Shown here piece after piece: positions 16,591 to 24,688 of a stretch of DNA of 43,539 nucleotides (position 1 is the first letter of the stretch; every line of letters begins with the position of its first letter). This DNA is from CAG-170 sp022779365 (GTDB lineage: Bacteria; Bacillota; Clostridia; Oscillospirales; Oscillospiraceae). The position numbers and the translations under genes were made by a program. The DNA lies in assembly GCA_022779365.1 (NCBI GenBank), contig JALFSI010000006.1:1-43539 (forward strand), written 5' to 3'. Under the pieces are notes generated by a model. That model did not search any database and was not told where the DNA came from. It worked only from the letters and a program-made list of their open reading frames with translations.

Positions 16591-17873
16591 GAAGGTGCAG
16601 ATTCTTGCGCCGCGCGCTGCTGCTCGGCGCGCTGCTGGCGCTTTTGAGCGTGTTCGCGCACGCCGATTCCGTGACCGACACCATCGGCGTTTACATCGGC
16701 TATTTCGGCTGGGACGAAGATCAATACATTGAAAAGGCGACGTACCACTGGACGGAGCTGGACGACCTCTACGGCGGCGCGCTCGACACGCACGAGGTCT
16801 ACTATTCCTACTACAGCGGCACGCGCACCTATCTCGTGCTGGGGCGCGGGTTTTACGTCCGCGACCTGCTGGAATACGCGGGCGTGGATCTCAATTCCAT
16901 CGCGTCCGTAGACTTTTTCACAAAGGACCACACGAATGGCGCATACCGCTCGTTCTCCCGCTCCGGGCTTTTAGATACGCCGCGCTACTATTTCCCCTAT
17001 CTCGCGGCTGACCCCGACACCGGCGAGTTGTACTCCGCCGACGGCGGCGACGACCTCTGGGTCGGCGCGCAGCAGGTCGAAACGATGCTCGCGCTGGAGG
17101 ATCTCACGCAGTGGGATACCTGCGGCGCAGACTTTGAGGCGATGGCGAGCAGCGACCTGTACCTCGCCAACAGCCGCTTCCACCTGTTCTTCGGGCAGGC
17201 GTACCCGGAGGAGGTCGCCACCAGCTCCGCTGCCAAATATGTCTATAAGATCCTCGTCACGTTCGCCGGTACACCGGTGCTCTCGACCGAGCAGACCGAT
17301 CTGTCGCTCAAGGTCGGCAGCGACCACGCGCTGCACGTTTCCGTCTCGGCGGAGGACGAGCTGCTGGATGAGTATGTGCGCGGGCACATCGTCTGGACGT
17401 CCAGCGACGAAGCCGTCGTGCGCGTGGACGCGAGCGGCAGCCTGACCCCGGTCGGCGAGGGCGAGGCGAACGTCACAGCCAGCTACGGAAGCTCGTCCGT
17501 CACCGTGCTCGTCCGCGTGGGCAGCGACGAAACCACCGGCGGCGGACAGGGCGGCACGGGCACATCGGACGTGTCCGGCACAATCGGCACGCCGGACGGC
17601 GCGGCGCAAGCGCCGCTGGATCAAACGACTGAACCAGAACCCGAAGCTGTGCAGCCGGAGCACTCCGGCGTTTACATCCTCTCCGGCGGCGCGCTGACGC
17701 GCGAAAACAGCCCCGCGGGCATCGCCGCGGGCGACAAAATGAGCAGCGACAGCGTCCAGCTGGAGCTGACGCCGCAGGAGACCGCCCCGGCGCTCCCCGT
17801 GCTCGCGCTGTTCGCGGCGTTCATCCTGCTCGGCTTTGCCTACGGCGTGCTGCGCTACAGAAAATTACGATAA
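16587..17873 (+). CDS. secreted, membrane-anchored protein with BIG2 Ig-like domain
   Basis: 428 aa from ATG 16587, overlapping the preceding stop as ATGA. N-terminal signal peptide (ALLLGALLALLSVFAHA). Residues about 28-235 form a domain I cannot name; its YVRDLLEYAGVDLNSI and FFTKDHTNGAYRSFSRSG segments recall sulfite-oxidase-like molybdopterin folds in layout, but no cofactor motif is visible. Residues about 240-315 are a bacterial Ig-like (BIG2) domain. A Gly/Thr/Pro-rich low-complexity region follows, then a C-terminal membrane helix (VLALFAAFILLGFAYGVL) and basic tail. Predicted topology: outside the cell, anchored at the C-terminus. Possibly a surface receptor or scaffold for the importer; inference from operon order. 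Confidence 0.82.
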   Translation: MRRCRFLRRALLLGALLALLSVFAHADSVTDTIGVYIGYFGWDEDQYIEKATYHWTELDDLYGGALDTHEVYYSYYSGTRTYLVLGRGFYVRDLLEYAGVDLNSIASVDFFTKDHTNGAYRSFSRSGLLDTPRYYFPYLAADPDTGELYSADGGDDLWVGAQQVETMLALEDLTQWDTCGADFEAMASSDLYLANSRFHLFFGQAYPEEVATSSAAKYVYKILVTFAGTPVLSTEQTDLSLKVGSDHALHVSVSAEDELLDEYVRGHIVWTSSDEAVVRVDASGSLTPVGEGEANVTASYGSSSVTVLVRVGSDETTGGGQGGTGTSDVSGTIGTPDGAAQAPLDQTTEPEPEAVQPEHSGVYILSGGALTRENSPAGIAAGDKMSSDSVQLELTPQETAPALPVLALFAAFILLGFAYGVLRYRKLR

Positions 17874-17885
17874 GAGGTCATCATC

Positions 17886-18530
17886 ATGCCTGCTACGCAA
17901 ACAACGTTCCATATTCACGACATCCTCCGCACGGCGGCGTCCGCGCTGGAAATTCCCGTTGTTGTGATCCTGATTTTATTTCTGCTCGCGGCGGCGGCGC
18001 TTACGGGCTGGCTCATCGCGGAATATTACACCGAGCGGCGGCACTTAAAGGTCGCGCTGCCGCAGCTTCTGGAATCGCTTCGCACCGTGCCCGACCGCGC
18101 GGCGGTCATCGAATCGAGCGGTCTGCTGCGCCGCCAGAAGGACGCGCTTCTGGAGCTGACGCGCCACCCGGATTTTACGCCGGAGATGCGCGAGGCGCTC
18201 GCCGTGCGGCTTTTGGAGCAGGAGCAGGACCGCTATGATAAGATCGTCAAGCTCAGCGAGCTGCTGGCGCGCCTTGCGCCGATGTTCGGTCTGCTCGGCA
18301 CGCTCATCCCGCTCGGTCCGGGCATCATCGCGCTGGGGCAGGGTGATACCTACACGCTCTCCACCTCCCTGCTCACGGCGTTTGACACGACCATCGCCGG
18401 TCTTGTCGCGGCGGCGTTCGCCACCGTCATCTCCACCATCCGCCGCGGCTGGTATCGAGAATATGCGTCCATTTTGGAGGCGGTAAGCGAGACGCTTCTG
18501 GAGCTGGAAAAGGCAGGTGCAAGCGTATGA
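17886..18530 (+). CDS. MotA/TolQ/ExbB-family proton channel protein
   Basis: 214 aa. One membrane helix near the N-terminus (VVVILILFLLAAAALTGWLI), a cytoplasmic helical stretch, and two C-terminal helices carrying the family hallmark LAPMFGLLGTLIPLGPGI and FDTTIAGLVAAAFATVIST. The Gly-Thr and Thr-Thr positions correspond to the polar residues that line the proton path in ExbB/TolQ. Known role of the family: use of proton-motive force to drive an outer component via an ExbD/TolR partner. The stop overlaps the DUF2149 gene by 4 bp, as expected for a stoichiometric pair. Such channels mainly serve TonB or Tol systems in bacteria with two membranes, so its presence here is notable. Confidence 0.9.
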   Translation: MPATQTTFHIHDILRTAASALEIPVVVILILFLLAAAALTGWLIAEYYTERRHLKVALPQLLESLRTVPDRAAVIESSGLLRRQKDALLELTRHPDFTPEMREALAVRLLEQEQDRYDKIVKLSELLARLAPMFGLLGTLIPLGPGIIALGQGDTYTLSTSLLTAFDTTIAGLVAAAFATVISTIRRGWYREYASILEAVSETLLELEKAGASV

Positions 18531-18841
18531 GCCGTCTGCACGACCGTATGCTCCGTCGCCGCGCGGAAGAGCCGCCCGTCGATCCCATGCACTCCATCGG
18601 AAACCTCGCCGACGCGATGCTCGTGCTGGCGGTGGGCATTATGCTGGCGCTCATCATCAACTGGAACGTGGACATCACCGCGCCCAAGACCGAGCAGCCC
18701 GCCGCGCCCGTCCCGTTTGACGAATCGGAGCTGACCGAAGCGCCCGACGGCGCGGAGGTTTTGGAGGGCGGCGAGCTTCAGGAGATGGGCACTGTTTACT
18801 ATGACGCAGAAAACAATACCTACTATATCGTACAAAAGTAA
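18527..18841 (+). CDS. DUF2149 protein, ExbD-like partner of the proton channel
   Basis: 104 aa. Short cytoplasmic N-terminus rich in Arg, one membrane helix (NLADAMLVLAVGIMLALI, about residues 26-45) with D29 near its start, then an acidic extracellular tail ending TVYYDAENNTYYIVQK. A single N-terminal helix with a membrane aspartate is the ExbD/TolR/MotB pattern, in which that Asp carries protons. DUF2149 proteins are known to be encoded beside ExbB-like genes. The tail is shorter than an ExbD periplasmic domain (about 55 residues) and has no visible peptidoglycan-binding motif. Coupled to the ExbB-like gene by ATGA-type overlap. Confidence 0.85.
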   Translation: MSRLHDRMLRRRAEEPPVDPMHSIGNLADAMLVLAVGIMLALIINWNVDITAPKTEQPAAPVPFDESELTEAPDGAEVLEGGELQEMGTVYYDAENNTYYIVQK

Positions 18842-18854
18842 AGGAGCGCAGCGT

Positions 18855-21800
18855 ATGAAAAAAGTTCTCTCCCTTTTTCTCACGCTGGCGCTCCTCTGCG
18901 CGCTCCTGCCCGCCGCGCGGGCGGCAGGCACGGCGTGGGACGGCAGCGTGGACATTTCGTGGTATGACCCCGACGCATCGGAATACTACATCTCCACGCC
19001 CGCGCAGCTCGCAGGGCTTGCCGCGCTGGTCAACGGCATGACAGACCCCGCCGCGCCGCGCGTCATCGGCAACACAAAATACCTGCAAAGCACGCGCGTG
19101 GACGGCATCCGGCTCGTCGGCGCGGGCGGCGGCAGCGTGACGGACAGCGTGTACACCAGCTCCGTTGATTTTGCCTACAAAACCGTCTACCTCACCGCCG
19201 ACCTCGATATGGGCGGCGTGTATAATGCCGCCACGAATCGCTGGTCAGGTCCAAACTGGACGCCCATCGGCGGCAAATACCCCATGAAGCCGTCGGAGGT
19301 CGCCGGCGACTGCCTGACGCTCGACACGCGCTTTCACGGCGTGCTCGACGGGCAGGGGCACACGATCTCCAACCTCTACTGTGACCGCTACGCCGCCAAG
19401 GGCTTTCCGTACAGCATGGCGGTCGGGCTCGTCGGCTTCCTCGGCGGCACGAGCGGAAACGATCACGGCGGCACGGCTGAATTTACGAGCGGCTGGCAGC
19501 CCGCCGTGCGCAACATCGTCCTCGCCTCCGGCTCTATCTACGCCCGCCGCATGGTCGGCGGCATCGTCGGGCGCGTGGGCGACACGTCAGACGGCGTCAT
19601 CATCGAAAACTGCGCCAACCGCGCCAGCGTCCGCAACACCGACTCCAAGGGCGTGGGCGGCATCGTCGGTGCGGCGTGGGGCGCGGGCATGATCCGCAAC
19701 TGCTACAACACCGGCTCGGTCACCACCACCTACACCTGCCCCGCCGGAGGCATCCTCGGCTCAAACGGCGGCATGGACGTGTACAACTGCTACAGCACCG
19801 GCACGATCGACACGCGCGGCGCGTCCTACGGGCGCGGTATCGGCGGACACGACTCCGGCGCGTACACCGTTGAAAACTGCTGCTACCTCGCCGGGAGCGA
19901 CGACGACGCGCGCTCCGGCGGCTACTACAAGGGCGTGAGCCGGCAAATTTCTGTCAGCGTCACGGCGCTGACCGCGGACGCAATGAAAAACGCCGCGTTC
20001 TTAAGCCGCCTGAACGCCAATGGCGCTGCCTTTGCCGCCGACACCGCAAGCCGCAACGGCGGCTATCCCGTGCTGTGGTTTGAGACCGGCGGCGCGCGCG
20101 CGTCCTGCACGGTCACGCTCGATGCCGTTGAGCACGGAAAAGTTTCCGTCTCGCCGTCCGCCTCCGTCCCGGCGGGCACGACCGTCACGCTCACGGCGCA
20201 GCCGGAGAGCGGCTGGACGCTTGACTATTTCACCGTGGACGGCAAGCCGGTCAGCGGCGCGTTCTATACCGTCACGCAAAACTGCGCCGTCGGCGCGGTC
20301 TTCAAGCGCCTGCGCACCGCAACGCTCACCATCGCCCCGACCGACGGTTTTTACCTTGCCGTGCGCCGCACCGGCTGGCGCACGGATGAGAGCGGCGCGC
20401 TGGTCTACGTCACGAATGAGCCGGTCTACAGCGGTGACACGCTCTATGAGTACAACGCCCTGACGCTCCTGACGCACGAATACGAAAACGCCGCGCCGAA
20501 GGACCGCTCGCTCGAGTACCGCAGCGGCGTTGTCTACACCGTCACAGGCGCGGATCGGACCCTCGGCAGCTACACCGTGACCGGCGAGGGTGCGGTCAGC
20601 ATCACGGGTGTGCGCAACACGCAGGAAAAATCGTGGGTATCCTGCGCCGATACATCATGGTATACCGGCAAGCAGACCGCCTACACCCTCTCGACCGCCG
20701 AACAGCTCGCGGGGCTCGCCGCGTTGGTCAACGGCGGCACAGACTTTGCGGGCGTGACCGTCCGGCTGGGCGTGGATATTTCGCTCGCCAGCGATGCGGC
20801 GGGTGTGGAGCGCGTCTGGACACCCATCGGCACGAGCATCCGCCGCGCGTTTTGCGGCACGTTCGACGCGCAGGGGCACAAGATCACCGGGCTGCGCGCG
20901 TATAACAGGGGCAGCAACAGCGCCCTATTCGGCTGCGCCTTGGGCGCTGGCATCCAGAACCTCACGCTCTGCGGCAGCGCGGACGGGATCGCGTCCGCGT
21001 CCTACGCTGCCGGGCTCATCGCCTATGCAAGCGCCTGCACGATCCGCGACTGCGCGGTGTATGTAGACGTTACCGCCGCCGGGACGCACGCGGGCGGCGT
21101 CGCCGCCTACATCACGGGCGGCACAACGCTTGAAGCCTGCATATCCTACGGCGCGATCTGCGGCGCGAGCGGCGTGGGCGGTCTTGTCGGTGTGAGCTAT
21201 TCCGGCGAGGATACGATCAAAAACTGCACCAATTTCGGCGCGGTCACATCCACCTCCAGCGGCACATACGGCACAGGCGGGCTCATCGGACGACTGGCAG
21301 GCACGCTTACTGAAAGCGTCAACTGCGGCAGCGTGACGAGTGCCGACCGCTACACCGGCGGTCTCGCAGGCTACACGACCGCGCGCAATAAAACGACCAT
21401 CACGCTCTGCCGCTCCGACGCGGAGGTCTCCGCCAGCAGCACCGATGCGCGCGCGGCATCCGGCGCGCTGGTCGGCTACGCGCAGAACCTCATCTGGGGC
21501 GGCTGCGAGACCGAAAACACTGCGCTGCCCGCCATCGGTACGAGCGGCAGCGTCCGCGAGACGAAGGCAGACGGCGCGATCCCGGCGTTTTCCGCCGCCC
21601 CGCGCCCGGAGGACATCCCCGCGCCCGCCGCGCAGACGGCTGCGGCGGATTCTTCGCAGAGGAATCTCGTTGAAAAGAACACCGTCACGCGCTCCGGCGT
21701 CTACGACATCCCGTGGTTCGCCACCGGCACGCTCACGGTCGGCGAGAACCTGACCGTCACGCTCACCGGCGACTGCGGTCCGTTTGAGGATCTGACGATC

Positions 21801-22898
21801 ACCGTCGGAAAAAACACGAGGCTGACGCTGCAAAACGTCTCCGTCAACGGCGACCGCACGCTGCTTTCCCTCGCGGGCGGCAATACACTGCTGCTTGCAG
21901 GCGAAAACCGGCTGGACGGCACGGGCGACGCGGTAAACAATGCCGCCCCGACCGTGCGCATCTCCGGCGACCTGACGATCGGCGGCGCGGGCAGCCTGTC
22001 CGTCACCGCGCAGCAGAATAACGCGGCGCTGCTCGCCGCGCCGGGCGCGACCGTCCGGCAGCAGAGCGGCACGCTGAGCGTCTATAAATCCGGCAGTCTC
22101 AGCACGGGGGACGGTGCATTCAGCGCCGAAGGCGCGGCATTCGAGCTGTCCGGCGGCGTGCTCTGCGGGCGGACCGACAGTGACAATGTCGCCGTCCTCG
22201 CCGCGGATACTGTCAGTGTCACGGGCGGTGAGCTACGGGTCACAGCGGAGCAATCCCCCGCCGCCGTGCGCGGCGCGGTCACGCTGAAGGATTGCACTGC
22301 CACCGCACAGGGGCGCAGCACACAGAGCGCGGCGGCGATCTCGTCCGTAAAATCCGAAACCGGCGTGACGTGGAAGGACGTGCTGACGTATTCCGATGTT
22401 CCGGCGGAGGCGCTCTATTATAGCGACGTGCGCACCTGCCGTGAGCGCGGCTGGCTGCGCGGCACGTCCGGCAGCACGTTCTCCCCCGACGGCGCGATGA
22501 CGCGCGCCATGTTCGTCACGGCGCTCTACCGCATGGCGGGGAGACCCGCCGTCACGAGCGCCGCGCCGTTCACCGATTGCACCGCCGCGTGGTATCAGGA
22601 CGCGGTGCGTTGGGCGTCCGCAAACGGCATCGCCGCGGGCGTGAGCAAAACGACCTTCGCGCCCGACGCCGCGCTCAGCGTGGAGCAGGCGGCGGTGCTG
22701 CTCTGCCGCCGCGCGGGCGGCGCGGGGGAAGCCGAGCTTCCGGCATCCTGCGGCAAAGTGTCCGACTGGGCGCTGTCCGCCGTGCGCTGGGCATACGGCA
22801 CGGGCATCCTGACCGCGTCCGACCTGTCCGCCCCCACCCAAAGCGCGACCCGCGTGCTGCTGGCGCAGATGCTCGTCCGCTTTGAGGCTCTGAGCTGA
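18855..22898 (+). CDS. giant SLH surface protein with GLUG and InlB-type repeats
   Basis: 1347 aa from ATG 18855 (AAGGAGCG upstream; an earlier frame start lies inside DUF2149). Signal peptide ends ARA at about 24. Two regions of GLUG-like beta-helix repeats (about 170-330 and 600-860; recurring GGIVG/GGLVG, then NC(A/T)N), each preceded by a similar STPAQLAGLAALVNG / STAEQLAGLAALVNG segment. An InlB-type B-repeat sits near 410-485 (VTLDAVEHGKVSVSPSA). A second beta-helix lies around 920-1150, and SLH domains over the last 170 residues, the last one degenerate. It should be secreted and held on the wall polymer. As last gene of the importer/ExbB operon it may be the surface partner moved or gated by the proton channel, or a ligand-capturing layer protein; neither is shown. 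Confidence 0.88.
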   Translation: MKKVLSLFLTLALLCALLPAARAAGTAWDGSVDISWYDPDASEYYISTPAQLAGLAALVNGMTDPAAPRVIGNTKYLQSTRVDGIRLVGAGGGSVTDSVYTSSVDFAYKTVYLTADLDMGGVYNAATNRWSGPNWTPIGGKYPMKPSEVAGDCLTLDTRFHGVLDGQGHTISNLYCDRYAAKGFPYSMAVGLVGFLGGTSGNDHGGTAEFTSGWQPAVRNIVLASGSIYARRMVGGIVGRVGDTSDGVIIENCANRASVRNTDSKGVGGIVGAAWGAGMIRNCYNTGSVTTTYTCPAGGILGSNGGMDVYNCYSTGTIDTRGASYGRGIGGHDSGAYTVENCCYLAGSDDDARSGGYYKGVSRQISVSVTALTADAMKNAAFLSRLNANGAAFAADTASRNGGYPVLWFETGGARASCTVTLDAVEHGKVSVSPSASVPAGTTVTLTAQPESGWTLDYFTVDGKPVSGAFYTVTQNCAVGAVFKRLRTATLTIAPTDGFYLAVRRTGWRTDESGALVYVTNEPVYSGDTLYEYNALTLLTHEYENAAPKDRSLEYRSGVVYTVTGADRTLGSYTVTGEGAVSITGVRNTQEKSWVSCADTSWYTGKQTAYTLSTAEQLAGLAALVNGGTDFAGVTVRLGVDISLASDAAGVERVWTPIGTSIRRAFCGTFDAQGHKITGLRAYNRGSNSALFGCALGAGIQNLTLCGSADGIASASYAAGLIAYASACTIRDCAVYVDVTAAGTHAGGVAAYITGGTTLEACISYGAICGASGVGGLVGVSYSGEDTIKNCTNFGAVTSTSSGTYGTGGLIGRLAGTLTESVNCGSVTSADRYTGGLAGYTTARNKTTITLCRSDAEVSASSTDARAASGALVGYAQNLIWGGCETENTALPAIGTSGSVRETKADGAIPAFSAAPRPEDIPAPAAQTAAADSSQRNLVEKNTVTRSGVYDIPWFATGTLTVGENLTVTLTGDCGPFEDLTITVGKNTRLTLQNVSVNGDRTLLSLAGGNTLLLAGENRLDGTGDAVNNAAPTVRISGDLTIGGAGSLSVTAQQNNAALLAAPGATVRQQSGTLSVYKSGSLSTGDGAFSAEGAAFELSGGVLCGRTDSDNVAVLAADTVSVTGGELRVTAEQSPAAVRGAVTLKDCTATAQGRSTQSAAAISSVKSETGVTWKDVLTYSDVPAEALYYSDVRTCRERGWLRGTSGSTFSPDGAMTRAMFVTALYRMAGRPAVTSAAPFTDCTAAWYQDAVRWASANGIAAGVSKTTFAPDAALSVEQAAVLLCRRAGGAGEAELPASCGKVSDWALSAVRWAYGTGILTASDLSAPTQSATRVLLAQMLVRFEALS

Positions 22899-22905
22899 CA
22901 AAAAC

Positions 22906-22940
22906 GCGCCCTGTCCAAACCCGGACAGGGCGCATTTTTT
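22906..22940. terminator. bidirectional rho-independent terminator
   Basis: Stem GCGCCCTGTCC, loop AAACCC, complement, T run on the right and A run (T on the minus strand) on the left. Serves the SLH gene and the convergent DUF1003 gene. Confidence 0.92.
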
Positions 22941-22957
22941 AGCCGAAAAAAGGCGTG

Positions 22958-23464
22958 TTAGGACTGGGGCACGTCCTCCTGCGCCTGAAGCTGCTTTTCC
23001 AGCGCGGACTGCTTGGCAAGGATGGCGTTTACCTTGTCATAGAGGTCCTCTATCATAATTTCCGTTTTCAGGTTGACCTTATAGTCATTTTCCGCGCGGC
23101 GGCGATCCTTTTCCTCCTGCCGGTTCTGGCTCATCATGATCAGCGGTGCCTGAATCGCCGCCACGCATGACAGCACCAGGTTCAGCAGAATAAACGGATA
23201 TGGGTCAAAGGCGTGCGCCGCCAGCAGCGTGTTGATAACCATCCAGAGGATCAGCACGCCCGTAAAGGAAAAAATGAACGCCCAGCTCCCGGCAAACTTT
23301 GCGATCGCGTCCGCCGCGCGCTGCCCCAGCGTATATTTTTCCCGTCCCGCCGCTGTATTTTCAGAGATCTTACTGTTTGCCAGCAGATCCAGGACCTCTG
23401 CGTCAGTCATATCGTGCCGAATATCTGCAAGCACCTCTCGCAGAAGTTTTCTGTTTTCTTTCAT
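22958..23464 (-). CDS. DUF1003 membrane protein
   Basis: 168 aa from ATG 23464 (AGGAAAGG upstream; the long upstream frame is the antisense of the next gene). DUF1003 family: an N-terminal cytoplasmic part, two membrane helices (WAFIFSFTGVLILWMVINTL and YPFILLNLVLSCVAAIQAPL), the family signature APLIMMSQNRQEEKDR, then a basic region and a C-terminal coiled-coil-like helix (MIEDLYDKVNAILAKQSALE). Function unknown for the family. Close to, and probably co-transcribed with, the acyltransferase gene upstream. Confidence 0.9.
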   Translation of the reverse strand: MKENRKLLREVLADIRHDMTDAEVLDLLANSKISENTAAGREKYTLGQRAADAIAKFAGSWAFIFSFTGVLILWMVINTLLAAHAFDPYPFILLNLVLSCVAAIQAPLIMMSQNRQEEKDRRRAENDYKVNLKTEIMIEDLYDKVNAILAKQSALEKQLQAQEDVPQS

Positions 23465-23484
23465 TGCTGCACCTTTCCTTTTTA

Positions 23485-24525
23485 TCAAATAAGCCACCGC
23501 CGCACCCACGGGATGCGCGATAAGATCAGCCAGATAACAAAGCTCCCCGCGCCGCACAGCGCGGCGAGCAGCGGCGCAGACAGCAGTGGGCGGCAGATGC
23601 CCGTGGTCAGCCCCGCGCGGTAGAGTATCCGCAGCACGAGGATGTGCACGAGATACACGCAGAACGACGCGCGCGAGCCGGCGCTCGCCGCCTTGCTTTC
23701 CCAACCCGGCAGCCGCACGCGCATACACAGCGAAAACACCCCGGCGGCGAGCATGCACGCCCCGGGCGAAAAGCCCTCCAAAAGCTGCGCCCGTAGACTG
23801 CCCGCACGAAGCGACAGCGCCAGCGTCCCGCCGAAGCAGATAGCCGTGCCGAGCAAAATGCACGCCCAGGCGGCTTTCACCGGCAGTGGCTTGCGCCGCA
23901 AATAGTCGCCCAGCACCGTGTAGCCGATTGCGCTCCACGGCATGGCAAGCGGCATCTGCCGCACAAGTGCGCCGAAGCCGTCCAGCAGTCCAAAGCTCTT
24001 TGCCGTCGGCAGTAAAATTCCAAAAAATGCCCACAAAGCCAGCGCGTAACGCACCGCCTGATCGTCCGCGCGCCGCAAAAACGCGCGCGTCACGGGCAGC
24101 AGCGCATACGTCAGCAGGATCAGCGGCAAAAAGTACAGATGCGCTTCGTGCTGCCACAGCAGCAGCTCTTTTCCGGCGGTTTTCAGTGCCTGCGCCGTCC
24201 ACGCGCCGGACACAGCACAAGCGTAGACCTTATACACCGCCGCCCAGAAAAACAGCGCCAGCAGCAGGTGCAGAATATTGCGCCCCCAGAGCTTCTTGAG
24301 CGGCAGCTCGCGCCGCTCATCCAGCAGCAGCGCCCCGCTGCACAGCAAAAACAGCGGCACGGCGCAGCGCGTCGGCGCGCTCCAGAAAAGCGCCTCCAAA
24401 AAGATTTTGCTCCCCGGCGCGCACACAGTCAGCACGTCGCCCGACGTGTGGATGAGCAGCACGAACACGATCGCCGCGCACTTGCACACATCCACGCCCG
24501 CAAGGCGCATTTTCGTCCCGTTCAT
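23485..24525 (-). CDS. membrane acyltransferase, family 3
   Basis: 346 aa from ATG 24525 with GGAAGGGG upstream. Polytopic protein of the acyltransferase-3 family: first helix KCAAIVFVLLIHTSGDVL carries the conserved His, followed by about nine further hydrophobic helices. Such enzymes transfer acetyl or other acyl groups to surface polysaccharides, peptidoglycan or secondary wall polymers. Since SLH domains bind a modified wall polymer, a role in modifying that polymer is possible; the sequence does not settle the substrate. The gene is preceded by a clear promoter and followed after 20 bp by the DUF1003 gene. Confidence 0.85.
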   Translation of the reverse strand: MNGTKMRLAGVDVCKCAAIVFVLLIHTSGDVLTVCAPGSKIFLEALFWSAPTRCAVPLFLLCSGALLLDERRELPLKKLWGRNILHLLLALFFWAAVYKVYACAVSGAWTAQALKTAGKELLLWQHEAHLYFLPLILLTYALLPVTRAFLRRADDQAVRYALALWAFFGILLPTAKSFGLLDGFGALVRQMPLAMPWSAIGYTVLGDYLRRKPLPVKAAWACILLGTAICFGGTLALSLRAGSLRAQLLEGFSPGACMLAAGVFSLCMRVRLPGWESKAASAGSRASFCVYLVHILVLRILYRAGLTTGICRPLLSAPLLAALCGAGSFVIWLILSRIPWVRRWLI

Positions 24526-24547
24526 CCGCTCACCCCTTCCACCAAGT

Positions 24548-24575
24548 ATTATACGGCAGGCGGTGGGAATGTCAA
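24548..24575 (-). promoter_or_regulatory. promoter of the acyltransferase gene
   Basis: Minus strand TTGACA (24570-24575), 16-bp spacer, TATAAT (24548-24553), 22 bp before the start codon. Confidence 0.8.
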
Positions 24576-24584
24576 GAACATGGC

Positions 24585-24615
24585 AAAGCCCCCGATGGGC
24601 TGCATCGGGGGCTTT
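24585..24615 (-). terminator. terminator hairpin after the MATE gene
   Basis: Stem AAAGCCCCCGATG, loop GGCTG, complement. T run is short (three T), but the stem is strong and sits 73 bp after the MATE stop. Confidence 0.65.
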
Positions 24616-24688
24616 GCGGGAGAAAGAGAGCCGCGCGGCGGGAAAACGGAAACGGGTATGGCACGCTCGCCGCGCGGGGAGGTAAGCG

